From: Hyphomonadaceae bacterium | Lineage (GTDB): Bacteria > Pseudomonadota > Alphaproteobacteria > Rhizobiales > Hyphomicrobiaceae | DNA length: 64,000 bases | Direction of reading: 5' to 3' | Assembly (NCBI GenBank): GCA_019747815.1 | Contig: JAIEQJ010000055.1 | Coordinates: 1-64,000, forward strand | In this document: positions 42,197-51,845 of the stretch, piece by piece | Numbering within the stretch: the stretch's first letter is position 1 | Layout of the letters: the number at the start of each line of letters is the position of its first letter | The notes under the pieces: model-generated | Told to the model about the DNA's origin: nothing | Databases searched by the model: none | What the model saw: only the letters and a program-made list of their open reading frames with translations | Program-made: the position numbers and the translations under genes

Positions 42197-44146
42197 ATGC
42201 AGAAGGCCGGCGCCACCGGGCTCATTCCCCGCAAGACACTGTTCGGCAACCCGACGCGGGCTCAGGCGAAAATCTCGCCCGACGGACAATGGCTGAGCTG
42301 GCTGGCCCCGAAGGAGGGTGTGCTCAACATCTGGGTTGCGCCGGCCGGCGACATGGCTGCAGCGCGTGTCATCACCAACGACACGAAGCGGGGCATTCGC
42401 TTTCATGGCTGGGCGCTCGACAGCAGCCACGTCCTGTACATGCAGGACGAGGGCGGCACGGAAGAATGGCATATCTACGCGGTTGATGTGGTGCAGGGGA
42501 CGGCACGCGACCTGACACCTCTGGCAGGGGTTACGGCCTTCATCCATGACCTTGTCCTCGATCATCCTGGGGCTGCTGCGATCGCCATCAATGACCGCGA
42601 CAAGGCTTGGCACGATCTCTACCGCGTCGACATTCGCACGGGCGAGCGCGTGCTCATTCTGGAGAACCGGCAGGAGCTGGCGAGCATCGTTCTCGACGGC
42701 CAGCTTCGGCCGAGGCTTGCGACAAGGGCGCGCCCGGAAGGCGGCAGCCGCGTGTTCCGCATCGAGGGAACGGCGCTGGAGCCGATCCGGGTGGTGGAGC
42801 ATGAGGACGACCTGACCACCCGATTTCGCGGCTTCACCCGGGATGGCACCACTCTCTATCTCATTTCCTCGATCGGCCGCGACAAGGCGGCCCTGATGGC
42901 GATCGATTGGCAGACGGGAGCGGAAAGGGTTCTGGCAGAGCACCCAAAGGCAGATATCTCGCATCTTCTCCTGAACCCTCGCACCGAGGTCGTGGAAGCG
43001 GCGGCCGCCGAGCATCTCAAAGTCGATTGGATACCGCTCAACGAGCACGTTGCCGGCGATCTGAAGCGGCTGCACGGCCTGCTACCAGGCAACATCGATA
43101 TTGCCGACCGGACCGAGGACGACAGTCGCTGGATCGTGCTCTCGAGCGCCGCCGAGTCTCCGGGCACGTATCACCTGTACGAGCGAGACAGGAGTACGGT
43201 GACGGACCTGTTCACGGTACGGCCAGAGCTCAAGTCCTATCGCCTCGCACCCATGCACAGCGAAATCATCTCCGCACGCGATGGCCTCCAGCTGGCATCC
43301 TATCTCACCTTGCCCGAGGATGAGGACCGCAGGCCCAAGGCACCGTTGCCGATGGTGCTGCTGGTCCATGGCGGACCCTGGGCACGTGACGGATATGGCT
43401 ACCATGCGCAGCATCAATGGCTGGCCAACCGGGGCTATGCGGTGCTGTCGGTGAACTTCCGCGGCTCGGTCGGGTTCGGCAAGACATTCGTCAACGCCGG
43501 CGACCTGCAATGGGGCCGCAAGATGCATGACGATCTACTGGACGCGGTGGAATGGGCCGTCGATCGGGGGATCGCCGATCGGCGGCGTGTTGCCATTGTC
43601 GGCGGATCCTACGGCGGCTATGCCACGCTGGCGGGACTTGCGTTCACACCGGAGGTGTTTTGCTGCGGGGTGGACATCGTCGGCCCGTCGAACCTGGAGA
43701 CATTGCTGGCGACCGTGCCGCCGTACTGGGCGGCGTTCTTCGAGAATCTCGCGCGGCGCGTCGGCGACCCGCGGACTGAGGACGGCCGGGCCCTGCTGCG
43801 GGAGCGGTCGCCGCTCAATTCGGCCGACAGAATCACCAAGCCCCTGCTGATCGGACAAGGCGCCAATGATCCTCGCGTCAAGCAGGCAGAATCCGATCAG
43901 ATCATCGCAGCCATGCGGGCAAAGAACCTGCCAGTGACCTACGTCCTCTATCCACAGGAAGGACACGGCTTTGCAGTGCCCGAAAACAGCTTGTCGTTCA
44001 ACGCTATTGCCGAAACTTTTCTGGCGGCGCATCTCGGCGGACGCTGGGAGCCGTTCGGGGAGGATTTCCGGGGTGCCGAATTCGAGGTGCGCATTGGTGC
44101 TGCGCACGTGCCTGGACTGGAGAAGGCCCTGGCCGGCCGCGATTGA
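42197..44146 (+). CDS. S9 family peptidase (prolyl-oligopeptidase type)
   Basis: A 649-aa serine peptidase with an N-terminal beta-propeller and a C-terminal alpha/beta hydrolase domain. The propeller starts with KISPDGQWLSWLAPKEG and keeps the DLTP blade motif. The catalytic triad is Ser471 in IVGGSYGGYATLAG, Asp558 in GQGANDPRVKQAES and His590 in PQEGHGF. No signal peptide is visible, so it is cytoplasmic. GAGGATAGG precedes the ATG. It probably trims short peptides. It is a single gene. Confidence 0.92.
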   Translation: MQKAGATGLIPRKTLFGNPTRAQAKISPDGQWLSWLAPKEGVLNIWVAPAGDMAAARVITNDTKRGIRFHGWALDSSHVLYMQDEGGTEEWHIYAVDVVQGTARDLTPLAGVTAFIHDLVLDHPGAAAIAINDRDKAWHDLYRVDIRTGERVLILENRQELASIVLDGQLRPRLATRARPEGGSRVFRIEGTALEPIRVVEHEDDLTTRFRGFTRDGTTLYLISSIGRDKAALMAIDWQTGAERVLAEHPKADISHLLLNPRTEVVEAAAAEHLKVDWIPLNEHVAGDLKRLHGLLPGNIDIADRTEDDSRWIVLSSAAESPGTYHLYERDRSTVTDLFTVRPELKSYRLAPMHSEIISARDGLQLASYLTLPEDEDRRPKAPLPMVLLVHGGPWARDGYGYHAQHQWLANRGYAVLSVNFRGSVGFGKTFVNAGDLQWGRKMHDDLLDAVEWAVDRGIADRRRVAIVGGSYGGYATLAGLAFTPEVFCCGVDIVGPSNLETLLATVPPYWAAFFENLARRVGDPRTEDGRALLRERSPLNSADRITKPLLIGQGANDPRVKQAESDQIIAAMRAKNLPVTYVLYPQEGHGFAVPENSLSFNAIAETFLAAHLGGRWEPFGEDFRGAEFEVRIGAAHVPGLEKALAGRD

Positions 44147-44339
44147 ATGGCGTCGGGCATGCGAGCCCCAAGTGCGCCACTGGCGTAGCGCCGAATGATG
44201 TCACGGCTCTGCCCGTCAGCCGCCACAGTTCGGCGCCATAGCGACGCCATGCCAGTGTGGCGACATCCGCCGCCATTGACTAGAATCGAGCACATATTGC
44301 CGGAACGGCTTCCTGCAGCGCATTTGGAGGACGGGGACC

Positions 44340-45746
44340 ATGGATTCTACATACGCTAAGACCGCTGCGGCCAGCGTGCTCGCGGGCGTGATCGGCCTGG
44401 CATCCTACGGCGTCGTGCGCGAGACCCAGACGATCGGGGAAGGCAGGATCGTCGTGGCGACGGGCAGCTCGCAGTACTACGAGCTGGCGGAAAGCTATCG
44501 CAAAGACCTGGAGCGGAACGGTATCAAGCTCGAGGTGCAGCGCCTCACGGAGGGTTTTGCAACGTTGCGGCTGCTGCTCGACCCCAAGTCGGGCGTGAAT
44601 GCCGGCTTCATCAAGGGTGGCCTGGTCGGTAGCCTGCAAGGTCGTCTGGCGACCGAAAAGGCCAAGGGCCGACATGCCGAGTTCGGCAAGCTCCTATCGG
44701 TCGGGCGCCTGTTCTACGAGCCGATCTGGGTGTACTCGCGCGGCGACCTGCATGTGGCCAGCTTGCGGGACCTCAAGGACAAGAAGATCTTCACCGGCAC
44801 GAAGGAGAGCGGCGCGCGGCGCATCGTCAATCAGCTCCTCAAGGCCAACGGCATCGACAAGACGAACGCCACTTTGATCGACCAGGATCTTCCCGCCGAT
44901 GCCGCCCCGCTCTTCGACGGTCGAGCCGATGTGGCCATCACGATCGCGCCGCCGGATTCCGACAAGATGCAGGAGCTGGTGCGGGTGCAGGGCATCCGCT
45001 TGATGGACTTCTCGGCGGAGGCGGAGGCCTACGACAATCGATTTCCGGCCCTGACAAAGGTCGTGCTGCGCAAGGGTTCCGTGGAGTTCAACCCCGTCAT
45101 CCCTTCCGAGGACATCACGCTGCTGGCGACGACGGCGGCGCTCGTCGTCCGTTCCGACATGCATCCCGCGCTGATGAGCCTGCTCACGCATGCCGTCGTC
45201 GGCAATCCCAGATCGGGCTTCGATAAGCAGGGCGATCCGGTGCTGTTCTACCGTGCCGGCGAGTTTCCCTCGGCGAGCGATCCGGAATTCACCGTGCCCG
45301 CCGACACGCGTGCAATCTACAAGACTGGAGAGTTGCCGTTCCTGCTGCGTTTCCTCGCTCCGCTGAATGCGCGATTGGGAGTGCCGTTCTCATTCACCGC
45401 CTTTATCAATAGCTACGCCGCGCAGGTCCTGCTGGTGCTGATCCCGCTCCTGGCCGTCGCCATACCGCTCTTCAAGGCGCTGCCGGCCATCTACGTGTGG
45501 AACGTGCGCCGCAAGCTGATCTACTGGTACCGCCAGCTCAAGGCCTTGGAGAAGAGCCTCGACAGCCGTGGGGCAAAATACGACATGGCCACCCACCAGG
45601 CGGAGCTGGAGCGCATCGACGGGGCGGTACGGCGCATCCGCGTGCCGAGCTTCTTCTCCAACGAGCTGTACGACCTGCGGATGCACATCGATCTGGTTCG
45701 CCAGCGGCTCTCAGGCCGGCCGAACCTGCAGATGGCGGCGGAGTAG
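44340..45746 (+). CDS. TAXI-type TRAP solute receptor with a C-terminal membrane anchor
   Basis: A 468-aa protein. The N-terminal hydrophobic stretch (SVLAGVIGLASYGVV) precedes a TAXI-type periplasmic receptor domain that starts RIVVATGSSQYYELAES. A second membrane helix follows (QVLLVLIPLLAVAIPLF, about residues 360-380). A C-terminal part of about 85 residues, basic and helical (WNVRRKLIYWYRQLKALEKS), is likely cytoplasmic. No TRAP permease gene is nearby. Tethered TAXI proteins of this form are often found alone, and a sensing role is possible. GGAGGACGGGG precedes the start. Confidence 0.8.
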   Translation: MDSTYAKTAAASVLAGVIGLASYGVVRETQTIGEGRIVVATGSSQYYELAESYRKDLERNGIKLEVQRLTEGFATLRLLLDPKSGVNAGFIKGGLVGSLQGRLATEKAKGRHAEFGKLLSVGRLFYEPIWVYSRGDLHVASLRDLKDKKIFTGTKESGARRIVNQLLKANGIDKTNATLIDQDLPADAAPLFDGRADVAITIAPPDSDKMQELVRVQGIRLMDFSAEAEAYDNRFPALTKVVLRKGSVEFNPVIPSEDITLLATTAALVVRSDMHPALMSLLTHAVVGNPRSGFDKQGDPVLFYRAGEFPSASDPEFTVPADTRAIYKTGELPFLLRFLAPLNARLGVPFSFTAFINSYAAQVLLVLIPLLAVAIPLFKALPAIYVWNVRRKLIYWYRQLKALEKSLDSRGAKYDMATHQAELERIDGAVRRIRVPSFFSNELYDLRMHIDLVRQRLSGRPNLQMAAE

Positions 45747-45761
45747 CGCTCTCGGTGGGCT

Positions 45762-45836
45762 TTGGACCGCTGCAGTCCAAGGGCCCTGCCTCGGCCGGGG
45801 CCCTTCCACGGGGGCCCATGCTCTTTGCGCATGGGC
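45762..45836. terminator. three consecutive hairpins after the TAXI gene
   Basis: Stem 1 pairs TTGGAC with GTCCAA (45762-45780). Stem 2 pairs AAGGGCCC with GGGCCCTT (45779-45805). Stem 3 pairs GCCCATGC with GCATGGGC (45814-45836). The first two overlap by two bases. None has a T-tract. They may end or protect the upstream mRNA or shape the leader of the next gene. Confidence 0.45.
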
Positions 45837-45890
45837 AAAGCCATGCCGTCGCAGTAGGCTCGCCGTCGGCAGTGACGGGAGAGGATGGCG

Positions 45891-46880
45891 ATGGTAACGA
45901 ACAAGAAGAAGCTGCTGATTACGGAATCCATGGCGCCCGGGGGCTGGGCGCTGCTGGCCGAGCGGAACAGCATTGAAGCTGTCAAATTCCCAGGCACAAT
46001 CACGACAGCGGACTTCCAGTCACTGCTGGAGCAGCACGCACCCGTTAACGGCGTGGCACTCGGCGTCACCCGTTTTGGCGCTGCCGAGATCGCAGCGGCA
46101 AGGGCGATGCAAGTCGTGGCCCGCATCGGGGTCGGCTTCGACGCCGTGGACGTGCCGGCCCTGACAGCCCATAGGATCCCGCTGATGATCGCGGGCATGG
46201 CGAATTCTCCATCCGTGGCCGAGCAGGCGATGTTCATGATGCTGGCGCTGGCCAAGCGCGGCGCCGAGTTGCATGCCATGGTTCGGAACGGTGAATGGAA
46301 CAAGCGGCTCGGCTCGGTGCCGTTCGATCTCTACGGCAAGACCGTGCTGATCGTCGGTTTCGGGCGCATTGGCACCCGAACCGCCAAGCGCTGCCACGCG
46401 ATGGACATGGCCGTCCTCGTCTACGATCCTTACGTTCCGGCTGCCGAGATCGCGGCGGCCGGCTGCGAGGCCGTGGCAGAGCTGGATGCGGCTCTGCCGC
46501 GCGCTGACTTCGTCAGCATTCACTGTCCAAAGACGCCCGAGACGGTCGCCATGTTCAATGCCGCGCGTCTGGCGCAGATGAAAGCCACAGCCTATCTGGT
46601 CAATACCGCACGCGGCGGCATCGTCGACGAGGTGGCCCTGCACGCGGCACTCAGCACCGGCCAACTCGCAGGTGCCGGGCTCGACGTGTTCGACAGGGAG
46701 CCGCCCGCCGCCGACAATCCGCTGCTCAAGCTTCCCAATGTCATCAGCGCGCCGCACATAGCCGGCGTCACGCGGGAAGCGCTTGATCGCATGGGAGTTC
46801 AGACGGTGCGCAATATCCTGAGCGTGCTCAACGGCAATCCCATCCGCGAGAACGTGATCAACAAGGATGTGCTGGGCTGA
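45891..46880 (+). CDS. D-2-hydroxyacid dehydrogenase (NAD-dependent)
   Basis: A 329-aa dehydrogenase of the SerA/hydroxypyruvate-reductase group that interconverts 2-oxo and D-2-hydroxy acids. The NAD site reads VLIVGFGRIGTRTAKRC. The catalytic residues are Arg in LVNTARGGIVDE, Glu in DVFDREPPA and His in ISAPHIAGVT. ATG 45891 (MVTNKKK) gives a good spacing from GGGAGAGG; the 45885 ATG does not. The C-terminal regulatory domains of full SerA are absent. Its exact substrate is open. Confidence 0.9.
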   Translation: MVTNKKKLLITESMAPGGWALLAERNSIEAVKFPGTITTADFQSLLEQHAPVNGVALGVTRFGAAEIAAARAMQVVARIGVGFDAVDVPALTAHRIPLMIAGMANSPSVAEQAMFMMLALAKRGAELHAMVRNGEWNKRLGSVPFDLYGKTVLIVGFGRIGTRTAKRCHAMDMAVLVYDPYVPAAEIAAAGCEAVAELDAALPRADFVSIHCPKTPETVAMFNAARLAQMKATAYLVNTARGGIVDEVALHAALSTGQLAGAGLDVFDREPPAADNPLLKLPNVISAPHIAGVTREALDRMGVQTVRNILSVLNGNPIRENVINKDVLG

Positions 46881-46949
46881 CGGGCACGCGCTCGCCGCGT
46901 TGGGCGGCACTCGTCGAAACGTCACGATCCCCCGCCAAGCGTCACGAGA

Positions 46950-49052
46950 ATGGACAGGCGAGCTGTGAATTTACGCACCCCCACTGCGCTGGCATTCGCT
47001 GCCACGATGCTGCTGGCGGGCTTCCTCCTGTTCCAGGTGCAGCTCGTGCTCGGCAAGTTCATTCTGCCCTGGTTCGGAGGCAGCGCGTCGACCTGGCTCG
47101 TTTGCATGCTGTTCTTCCAGGTGGCGCTGCTGGTGGGTTATGCGCATGCCTATGCAATGACGCTCCCATTGCCCATCCCTCGGCAAGCCCAGTTGCAGGT
47201 TGGCATTCTAGTTCTGACCCTGTTGCTCCTGCCCATCGCGCCCTCCGATGGCTGGAAGCCGGCGGATGCGAGCGACCCCACGTGGCGCATTCTGGGATTG
47301 CTCGCGGTGAGCGTCGGCCTGCCCTACATCGCGCTGGCAACGACGACACCGCTGCTGTCGCGCTGGCTTGCCCATATCGCACCCAATCTCAATCCCGTAC
47401 GCTTCTTCGCCGCATCGAATATCGGCTCGTTTCTGGGCCTGCTCTCCTATCCGTTCATCTTCGAGCGCCTGCTGCCGAGCGCGGAGCAGACGCGCTGGTG
47501 GTCATGGGCCTATGTGGTCTACGCCGCACTGTTTGCTGCATGCAGCGTTCTCACGGTCGGGCAGGCGCGGGAGACGAAGGCCGCTGGCACCGGTGGGCCC
47601 AGCGCGGCCCACCGCGACTCTCTACCGTTGTGGGTGCTCTATTCGGCACTCGGGTCGGCGCTGCTGATCGCCACCACCAATGCCATCACGCAATGGTCGG
47701 CCGTGGTGCCGTTCCTGTGGGTGGTTCCGCTCAGCACCTATCTGCTCACCTTCGTGATCGCCTTCGGATACCCGCGGGCCTATCACCGTGCGCTGTTCGG
47801 CGGCGCATTCCTGGTGCTCGCTGGATCGAGTCTCGCCATGCCGGTGCCGGAGAGCTCGCTCTATCTCTTCATCGCGCTCGCACTGCAGACTGCAACGCTG
47901 TTCGCGGGCTGCATGATCTGCCATTCGGAGATGGTCAAGCTGCAGCCGGAGCCGGCACGCCTGCCGAAATTCTACCTTGCCATCGCCACGGGGGGCGCAC
48001 TCGGCAGCATCGCCATCGTGCTGGGATCGCCTGTCATCTTCAAAGATTATTTCGAGCATCCGCTCGTGCTGTCGGCGATCGCTGTGATCACTCTGCGACA
48101 CATGTGGCTTCGCGGAGAGGCATACAAGCTCGGCTGGGTAGCGGCGGCCTGCCTCGCAGGCGCCCTGTTCCTGTACGGTCTCGCAACGGCACTGCGGGAC
48201 GAGATCGGCGGCAGCACGCTGGTCGATCGCATCCGCAATTTCTATGGCGTCGTGAAGATCGTGCGGCAACACCAGGATGATCCGAACACCTACACGCTCA
48301 GCCTGTTCCAGGCGGGCATCGATCAGGGCGGCCAGTTCCAGGCGCCCGAGCGCCGCATGCAGGCCATTTGCGGCTTCGACTTGCACGGTGGGCTCGGCTA
48401 CGCGCTCGCCTACCATGCCAAGCGCCGCAAGGGCGGACCGCGAACGCCGCTACGCATCGGCGTCATAGGATTGGGAGCGGGGATGATTGCAAGCCTTGGG
48501 CGCGAGGGGGACACGATCCGCTACTACGAGCTCAATCCGGCGGTGCTGGAATTGACGAGCCGGCACTTCACCTTCCTGAAGGAGAGCAAGGCCAAGGTCG
48601 ACGTCCTGCTGGGGGATGGACGCCTGGTGCTCGAGCGGCAACTCAAGGCCAACGATCGCCAGAGGTTCGACGTTCTGGTGCTGGACGCATTTCGCGGTGC
48701 ATCTCCGCCCATGCATCTGATGACCCAGGAGGCATTTGCCATCTACTTGGGGCATCTGGCAGACAACGGCATTCTCGCCGTCAACTTCGCGCTCGATACT
48801 TTCGAGGTCGCACCGCTGCATCGCGGCCTGGCAAGCCGGTTCGGCACGCATGTCCGCTGGTTCGAGACCAAGGAAGACGAAGAGCACTGCCAGGCGCCCA
48901 TCAGCTGGGCCGTCTATACGCAAGATTTGGCCTTTTTCGAAGCGCCGATCGTACGGCACGCCGTTTCCGCGTGGCGCGACGACGGCCGGTCTGAACTGAC
49001 GTGGACGGATCAGGACAGCAACTTGATCAGCATCATCAACTGGATCCGGTGA
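46950..49052 (+). CDS. membrane protein fused to a spermidine-synthase-like domain
   Basis: A 700-aa fusion. Residues 1 to about 410 form some 11-12 helices in an MFS-like layout (AATMLLAGFLLFQVQLVLGK, then FILPWFGGSASTWL). Residues about 500-700 form a Rossmann methyltransferase-like domain of the spermidine synthase family, with IGVIGLGAGMIASL and YYELNPAVLEL. DVLVLDAFRG follows. This fused form is widespread and not characterised; the propylamine-transfer residues are only partly conserved. It ends one base before the converging MaoC gene. Confidence 0.85.
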   Translation: MDRRAVNLRTPTALAFAATMLLAGFLLFQVQLVLGKFILPWFGGSASTWLVCMLFFQVALLVGYAHAYAMTLPLPIPRQAQLQVGILVLTLLLLPIAPSDGWKPADASDPTWRILGLLAVSVGLPYIALATTTPLLSRWLAHIAPNLNPVRFFAASNIGSFLGLLSYPFIFERLLPSAEQTRWWSWAYVVYAALFAACSVLTVGQARETKAAGTGGPSAAHRDSLPLWVLYSALGSALLIATTNAITQWSAVVPFLWVVPLSTYLLTFVIAFGYPRAYHRALFGGAFLVLAGSSLAMPVPESSLYLFIALALQTATLFAGCMICHSEMVKLQPEPARLPKFYLAIATGGALGSIAIVLGSPVIFKDYFEHPLVLSAIAVITLRHMWLRGEAYKLGWVAAACLAGALFLYGLATALRDEIGGSTLVDRIRNFYGVVKIVRQHQDDPNTYTLSLFQAGIDQGGQFQAPERRMQAICGFDLHGGLGYALAYHAKRRKGGPRTPLRIGVIGLGAGMIASLGREGDTIRYYELNPAVLELTSRHFTFLKESKAKVDVLLGDGRLVLERQLKANDRQRFDVLVLDAFRGASPPMHLMTQEAFAIYLGHLADNGILAVNFALDTFEVAPLHRGLASRFGTHVRWFETKEDEEHCQAPISWAVYTQDLAFFEAPIVRHAVSAWRDDGRSELTWTDQDSNLISIINWIR

Positions 49053-49547
49053 TCATGGCATGCCCGCCATCGGCACCAGCACCGTGCGCTCCAACACCAT
49101 GAACACGGTGCCGTCGGCCTTGAGGCCGCGCGTGCGCACAGTGACGAGGCCTTGCCCCGCGCGGCTCTTGGAGGGGCGTTTGGCGAGCACCTCGCTCTCG
49201 GCGTAGATCGTGTCGCCTACGAACACCGGAGCGGTCAACTCCACCCTGCTCCACCCGAGGTTGGCGATGGCCTTCTGGCTCACATCGGCGACGCTCATGC
49301 CGGTCACGATCGACAGGGTGAGGCAACTGTTGACAACGGGTTGCTTGAACTCGGTTGCGGCGGCGAAGGCGGCATCGACGTGCAGGGGGTGCTGGTTCAT
49401 GGTCAGCAGCGTGAACCAGACGTTGTCGGCCTCCGTAATCGTGCGGCCCGGACGATGCTCATAGACGTGGCCGACGACGAAATCATCATACGTGCGCCCC
49501 GGGTCGGCACGGTAGCGGCCGGGGGCGATGTCGGTGGCAGAGGGCAT
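49053..49547 (-). CDS. MaoC-like hydratase, last gene of the nine-gene operon
   Basis: A 164-aa hot-dog-fold protein starting MPSATDIAPGRYRADPG. The active region reads LTMNQHPLHVDAAFA, a form seen in mesaconyl-CoA-hydratase-like MaoC proteins, where Asn replaces the usual Asp of the first motif position. SVADVSQKAIANLGWS and VFVGDTIYAESEVLA follow. It starts 10 bases after the CoA-transferase stop. It would hydrate the enoyl-CoA made by the acyl-CoA dehydrogenase in the same operon. Confidence 0.85.
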   Translation of the reverse strand: MPSATDIAPGRYRADPGRTYDDFVVGHVYEHRPGRTITEADNVWFTLLTMNQHPLHVDAAFAAATEFKQPVVNSCLTLSIVTGMSVADVSQKAIANLGWSRVELTAPVFVGDTIYAESEVLAKRPSKSRAGQGLVTVRTRGLKADGTVFMVLERTVLVPMAGMP

Positions 49548-49557
49548 ATCCTTCCCC

Positions 49558-50676
49558 TCAGGTGTAGCGCTGGCCCCGGAGAAGCGCGTTGTGCTCGCCA
49601 AGCGCAGGCTCGCGCAGCGACGGCTCGGCGGGCTCGTGCAGGAAGCGGACAACGGGCGCGATGTGCTCCCGGCCCTGCTCATCCTCAACGACCAGCTCGC
49701 GCGCGCGCACGCTGGCGTCATCCAGCGCCTCGCGCAGCGTATTGACGGGTGCGAAGCTGACATCCAGGCCCTCAAACCAGGCGCGCCAATGCTCCAACGG
49801 CTTGCCGCGAAACACGCCGCGCAGAAACTCGAGCACCGGCGCCTGATGCGGGCCCGGCCCGCGCTCGCACAGGGCGGCCAGATCGAGCCGGCCGAGACGG
49901 TCGAGCAGATTGCGCACGAACTTCATCTCCTGCGCGCCGAGGACAAGGTGACGGCCGTCACCGGTCTCGTAGACCTGATAGAAGGCGGAGCCTCCCGTGG
50001 TGCGTTCATGTTTCGGATCGGGCTGCGGTTGCCGCGACATCGCCGCACCCATCACGTTGGGGAGGGCCGCGAGCGCGGCGTGATGCATGGCGATATCGAT
50101 ATAGTCGCCCAAGCCCGTCTGCTGGCGCCGGAGCAGGGCCATCAGAACGCCCGACAGCCCCTGCAGCGCACTCAACATATCGGCAACGGCAACGCTCGGC
50201 ATGGCCGGCGCACCGTCCCGGCCCAGCGTGTTGCTCAAGGCACCGCTGAGCGCCATGGTCGCCAGGTCGTGTGCGGGGCGGTCGCGATAGGGGCCATCCT
50301 GCCCGAAGGCGCTGATCGAGCAGTAGACGATGCGGGGATTGCGCGTGGCAACCGTGGCATAATCGATGCCGAGACGCTGCATCACGCCGGGTCGGAAAGA
50401 CTCGACAAACACATCGGCCTGGTCGCACAGCTTCAGCAAGCGCTCGCGGCCTCCAGCGGTCTTGAGGTCGATGACGACGCTCTTCTTGCCGCGATTGACG
50501 TTGCGGAAGAAGACCGTGACCGGCCCGTCCGACGGGCCGATGTGGCGCCCCGGATCGCCCTCGCCCGGCGGCTCGACCTTGATCACCTCGGCGCCGTGAT
50601 CGGCCAGCGCCATCGTGAGATACGGCCCCGGCAGGAATACCGAGAGATCGACGACCTTGATGCCCTCCAGCTTCAT
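49558..50676 (-). CDS. class III CoA-transferase (CaiB/BaiF), subunit or paralog 1
   Basis: A 372-aa CoA-transferase of the Frc fold. It opens MKLEGIKVVDLSVFLPGPYL. The catalytic Asp is in SVAVADMLSALQGLSG. GAEVIKVEPPGEGDPGRH binds the CoA part. Compared with Frc it has no glycine-rich loop of the GGGQ form, so oxalate is not the substrate. It follows the second CoA-transferase by eight bases. Such tandem pairs form the two subunits of succinyl-CoA-dependent enzymes in benzylsuccinate and malate pathways, which is a possible parallel. Confidence 0.88.
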   Translation of the reverse strand: MKLEGIKVVDLSVFLPGPYLTMALADHGAEVIKVEPPGEGDPGRHIGPSDGPVTVFFRNVNRGKKSVVIDLKTAGGRERLLKLCDQADVFVESFRPGVMQRLGIDYATVATRNPRIVYCSISAFGQDGPYRDRPAHDLATMALSGALSNTLGRDGAPAMPSVAVADMLSALQGLSGVLMALLRRQQTGLGDYIDIAMHHAALAALPNVMGAAMSRQPQPDPKHERTTGGSAFYQVYETGDGRHLVLGAQEMKFVRNLLDRLGRLDLAALCERGPGPHQAPVLEFLRGVFRGKPLEHWRAWFEGLDVSFAPVNTLREALDDASVRARELVVEDEQGREHIAPVVRFLHEPAEPSLREPALGEHNALLRGQRYT

Positions 50677-50684
50677 GCGCCCGC

Positions 50685-51845
50685 TCACTCTGCGGCGGCT
50701 TGGGATTGCAGGGGACCAAGCAGCGGCTGGTTGTCGGCCCCCAGGGGAGAACACACCGCCTGCGTGGGCCTTGCTCCATCGATCTTGAGAGGATTTGAAA
50801 GCATCTTGAAATCGGGCTTGGCCGGATGCGGCACAGTGCTGACCATTCCCACCGTCTCGACGAACGGATTGGCGAAGGCCTGCGCGAGATCGTTGATGGG
50901 TGCGACCGGTATGTGTCCGGTCAAGACCCCCAGCCATTCAGCCGTGGTCCTGCGGCTCATGCCGTCGTCCAGTGCGTGCGTCAGCTCGAGACGATGGTCA
51001 CGTCGCGCCGCCGGCGTCGCAAACCGCTTGTCGGTGACGAGCTCAGGATGGCCAATGCGCTGCGCCAACTCCTCCCAGAACTTCTGCTTCATGCACATCA
51101 CATAGATCCAGCCGTCCTTGGTGCGCACGGTCTGCACCGGCGAAATCGACTGATGTGCGCTGCGTGCCAATCGCGAGATGTTCTCACCCCCATTGACGTA
51201 CCAGGTGCCCATATAGGAGGCCTGATGCACGGCGACGTCGAACAATGACACGTCAACGTCGCAGCCTTTGCCCGTCTTCTGCGCGCGGAACAGACAACCC
51301 AGCAGTCCGGCAATGCCCACCATGCCCGTCATGGAATCGATCATGGAGGAGCCGAACCGCTGCGGTGGGCCGTCGGGCTCGCCGGTGAGCGCCATCAGGC
51401 CCGCCTCTGCCTGCATGAGAAAATCGTAGCCGGGCCAGGCCTTGCGTTGGTTGTCGCGGCCATAGGCCGAGATGTGCAGGCACACGATGGCGGGGTTGGT
51501 CGCGCTCAGGCTCTTGTAGTCGAGCCCGAGCTTTTCGGGCTGGTCGCCGCGCAGGTTGTTCATGACCGCATCCGACGTAGCGACGAGCCGGCGAAACGCC
51601 GCCTGATCCTCGTTGCACTTGAAATCGAGCGTGACGCTCTTCTTGTTGGAGCCGAAGGTCTGGAAGTAGGCGCTGTCGTTCTCGCCGAGGAAATGCGGGC
51701 CCACGTGGCGGCCGGTGTCGCCCTTGGTCGCGGCGTTCTCGATCTTGATGACCTCGGCCCCGAGATCGGACAGGAAGAGCGAGCCATAGGGGCCGGCGCC
51801 GAACTGCTCGACCGTCAGAATCCGCACGCCCTCGAGTGGCTTCAT
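50685..51845 (-). CDS. class III CoA-transferase (CaiB/BaiF), subunit or paralog 2
   Basis: A 386-aa CoA-transferase starting MKPLEGVRILTVEQFGAGPY. The CoA-binding GAEVIKIENAATKGDTGRHV and catalytic Asp in SSMIDSMTGMVGIAGLL are in place. It overlaps the acyl-CoA dehydrogenase stop by four bases (ATGA) and precedes the other CoA-transferase. The N-terminal halves are similar but clearly diverged, so they are not a recent duplication. The acceptor acid is unknown. Confidence 0.88.
   Translation of the reverse strand: MKPLEGVRILTVEQFGAGPYGSLFLSDLGAEVIKIENAATKGDTGRHVGPHFLGENDSAYFQTFGSNKKSVTLDFKCNEDQAAFRRLVATSDAVMNNLRGDQPEKLGLDYKSLSATNPAIVCLHISAYGRDNQRKAWPGYDFLMQAEAGLMALTGEPDGPPQRFGSSMIDSMTGMVGIAGLLGCLFRAQKTGKGCDVDVSLFDVAVHQASYMGTWYVNGGENISRLARSAHQSISPVQTVRTKDGWIYVMCMKQKFWEELAQRIGHPELVTDKRFATPAARRDHRLELTHALDDGMSRRTTAEWLGVLTGHIPVAPINDLAQAFANPFVETVGMVSTVPHPAKPDFKMLSNPLKIDGARPTQAVCSPLGADNQPLLGPLQSQAAAE

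Noticed and set aside
44147-44339. Possible short genes between the S9 peptidase and TAXI gene
   Set aside because: Only the leader of the TAXI gene with its ribosome-binding site is visible; ORFs here overlap the peptidase end on the other strand.
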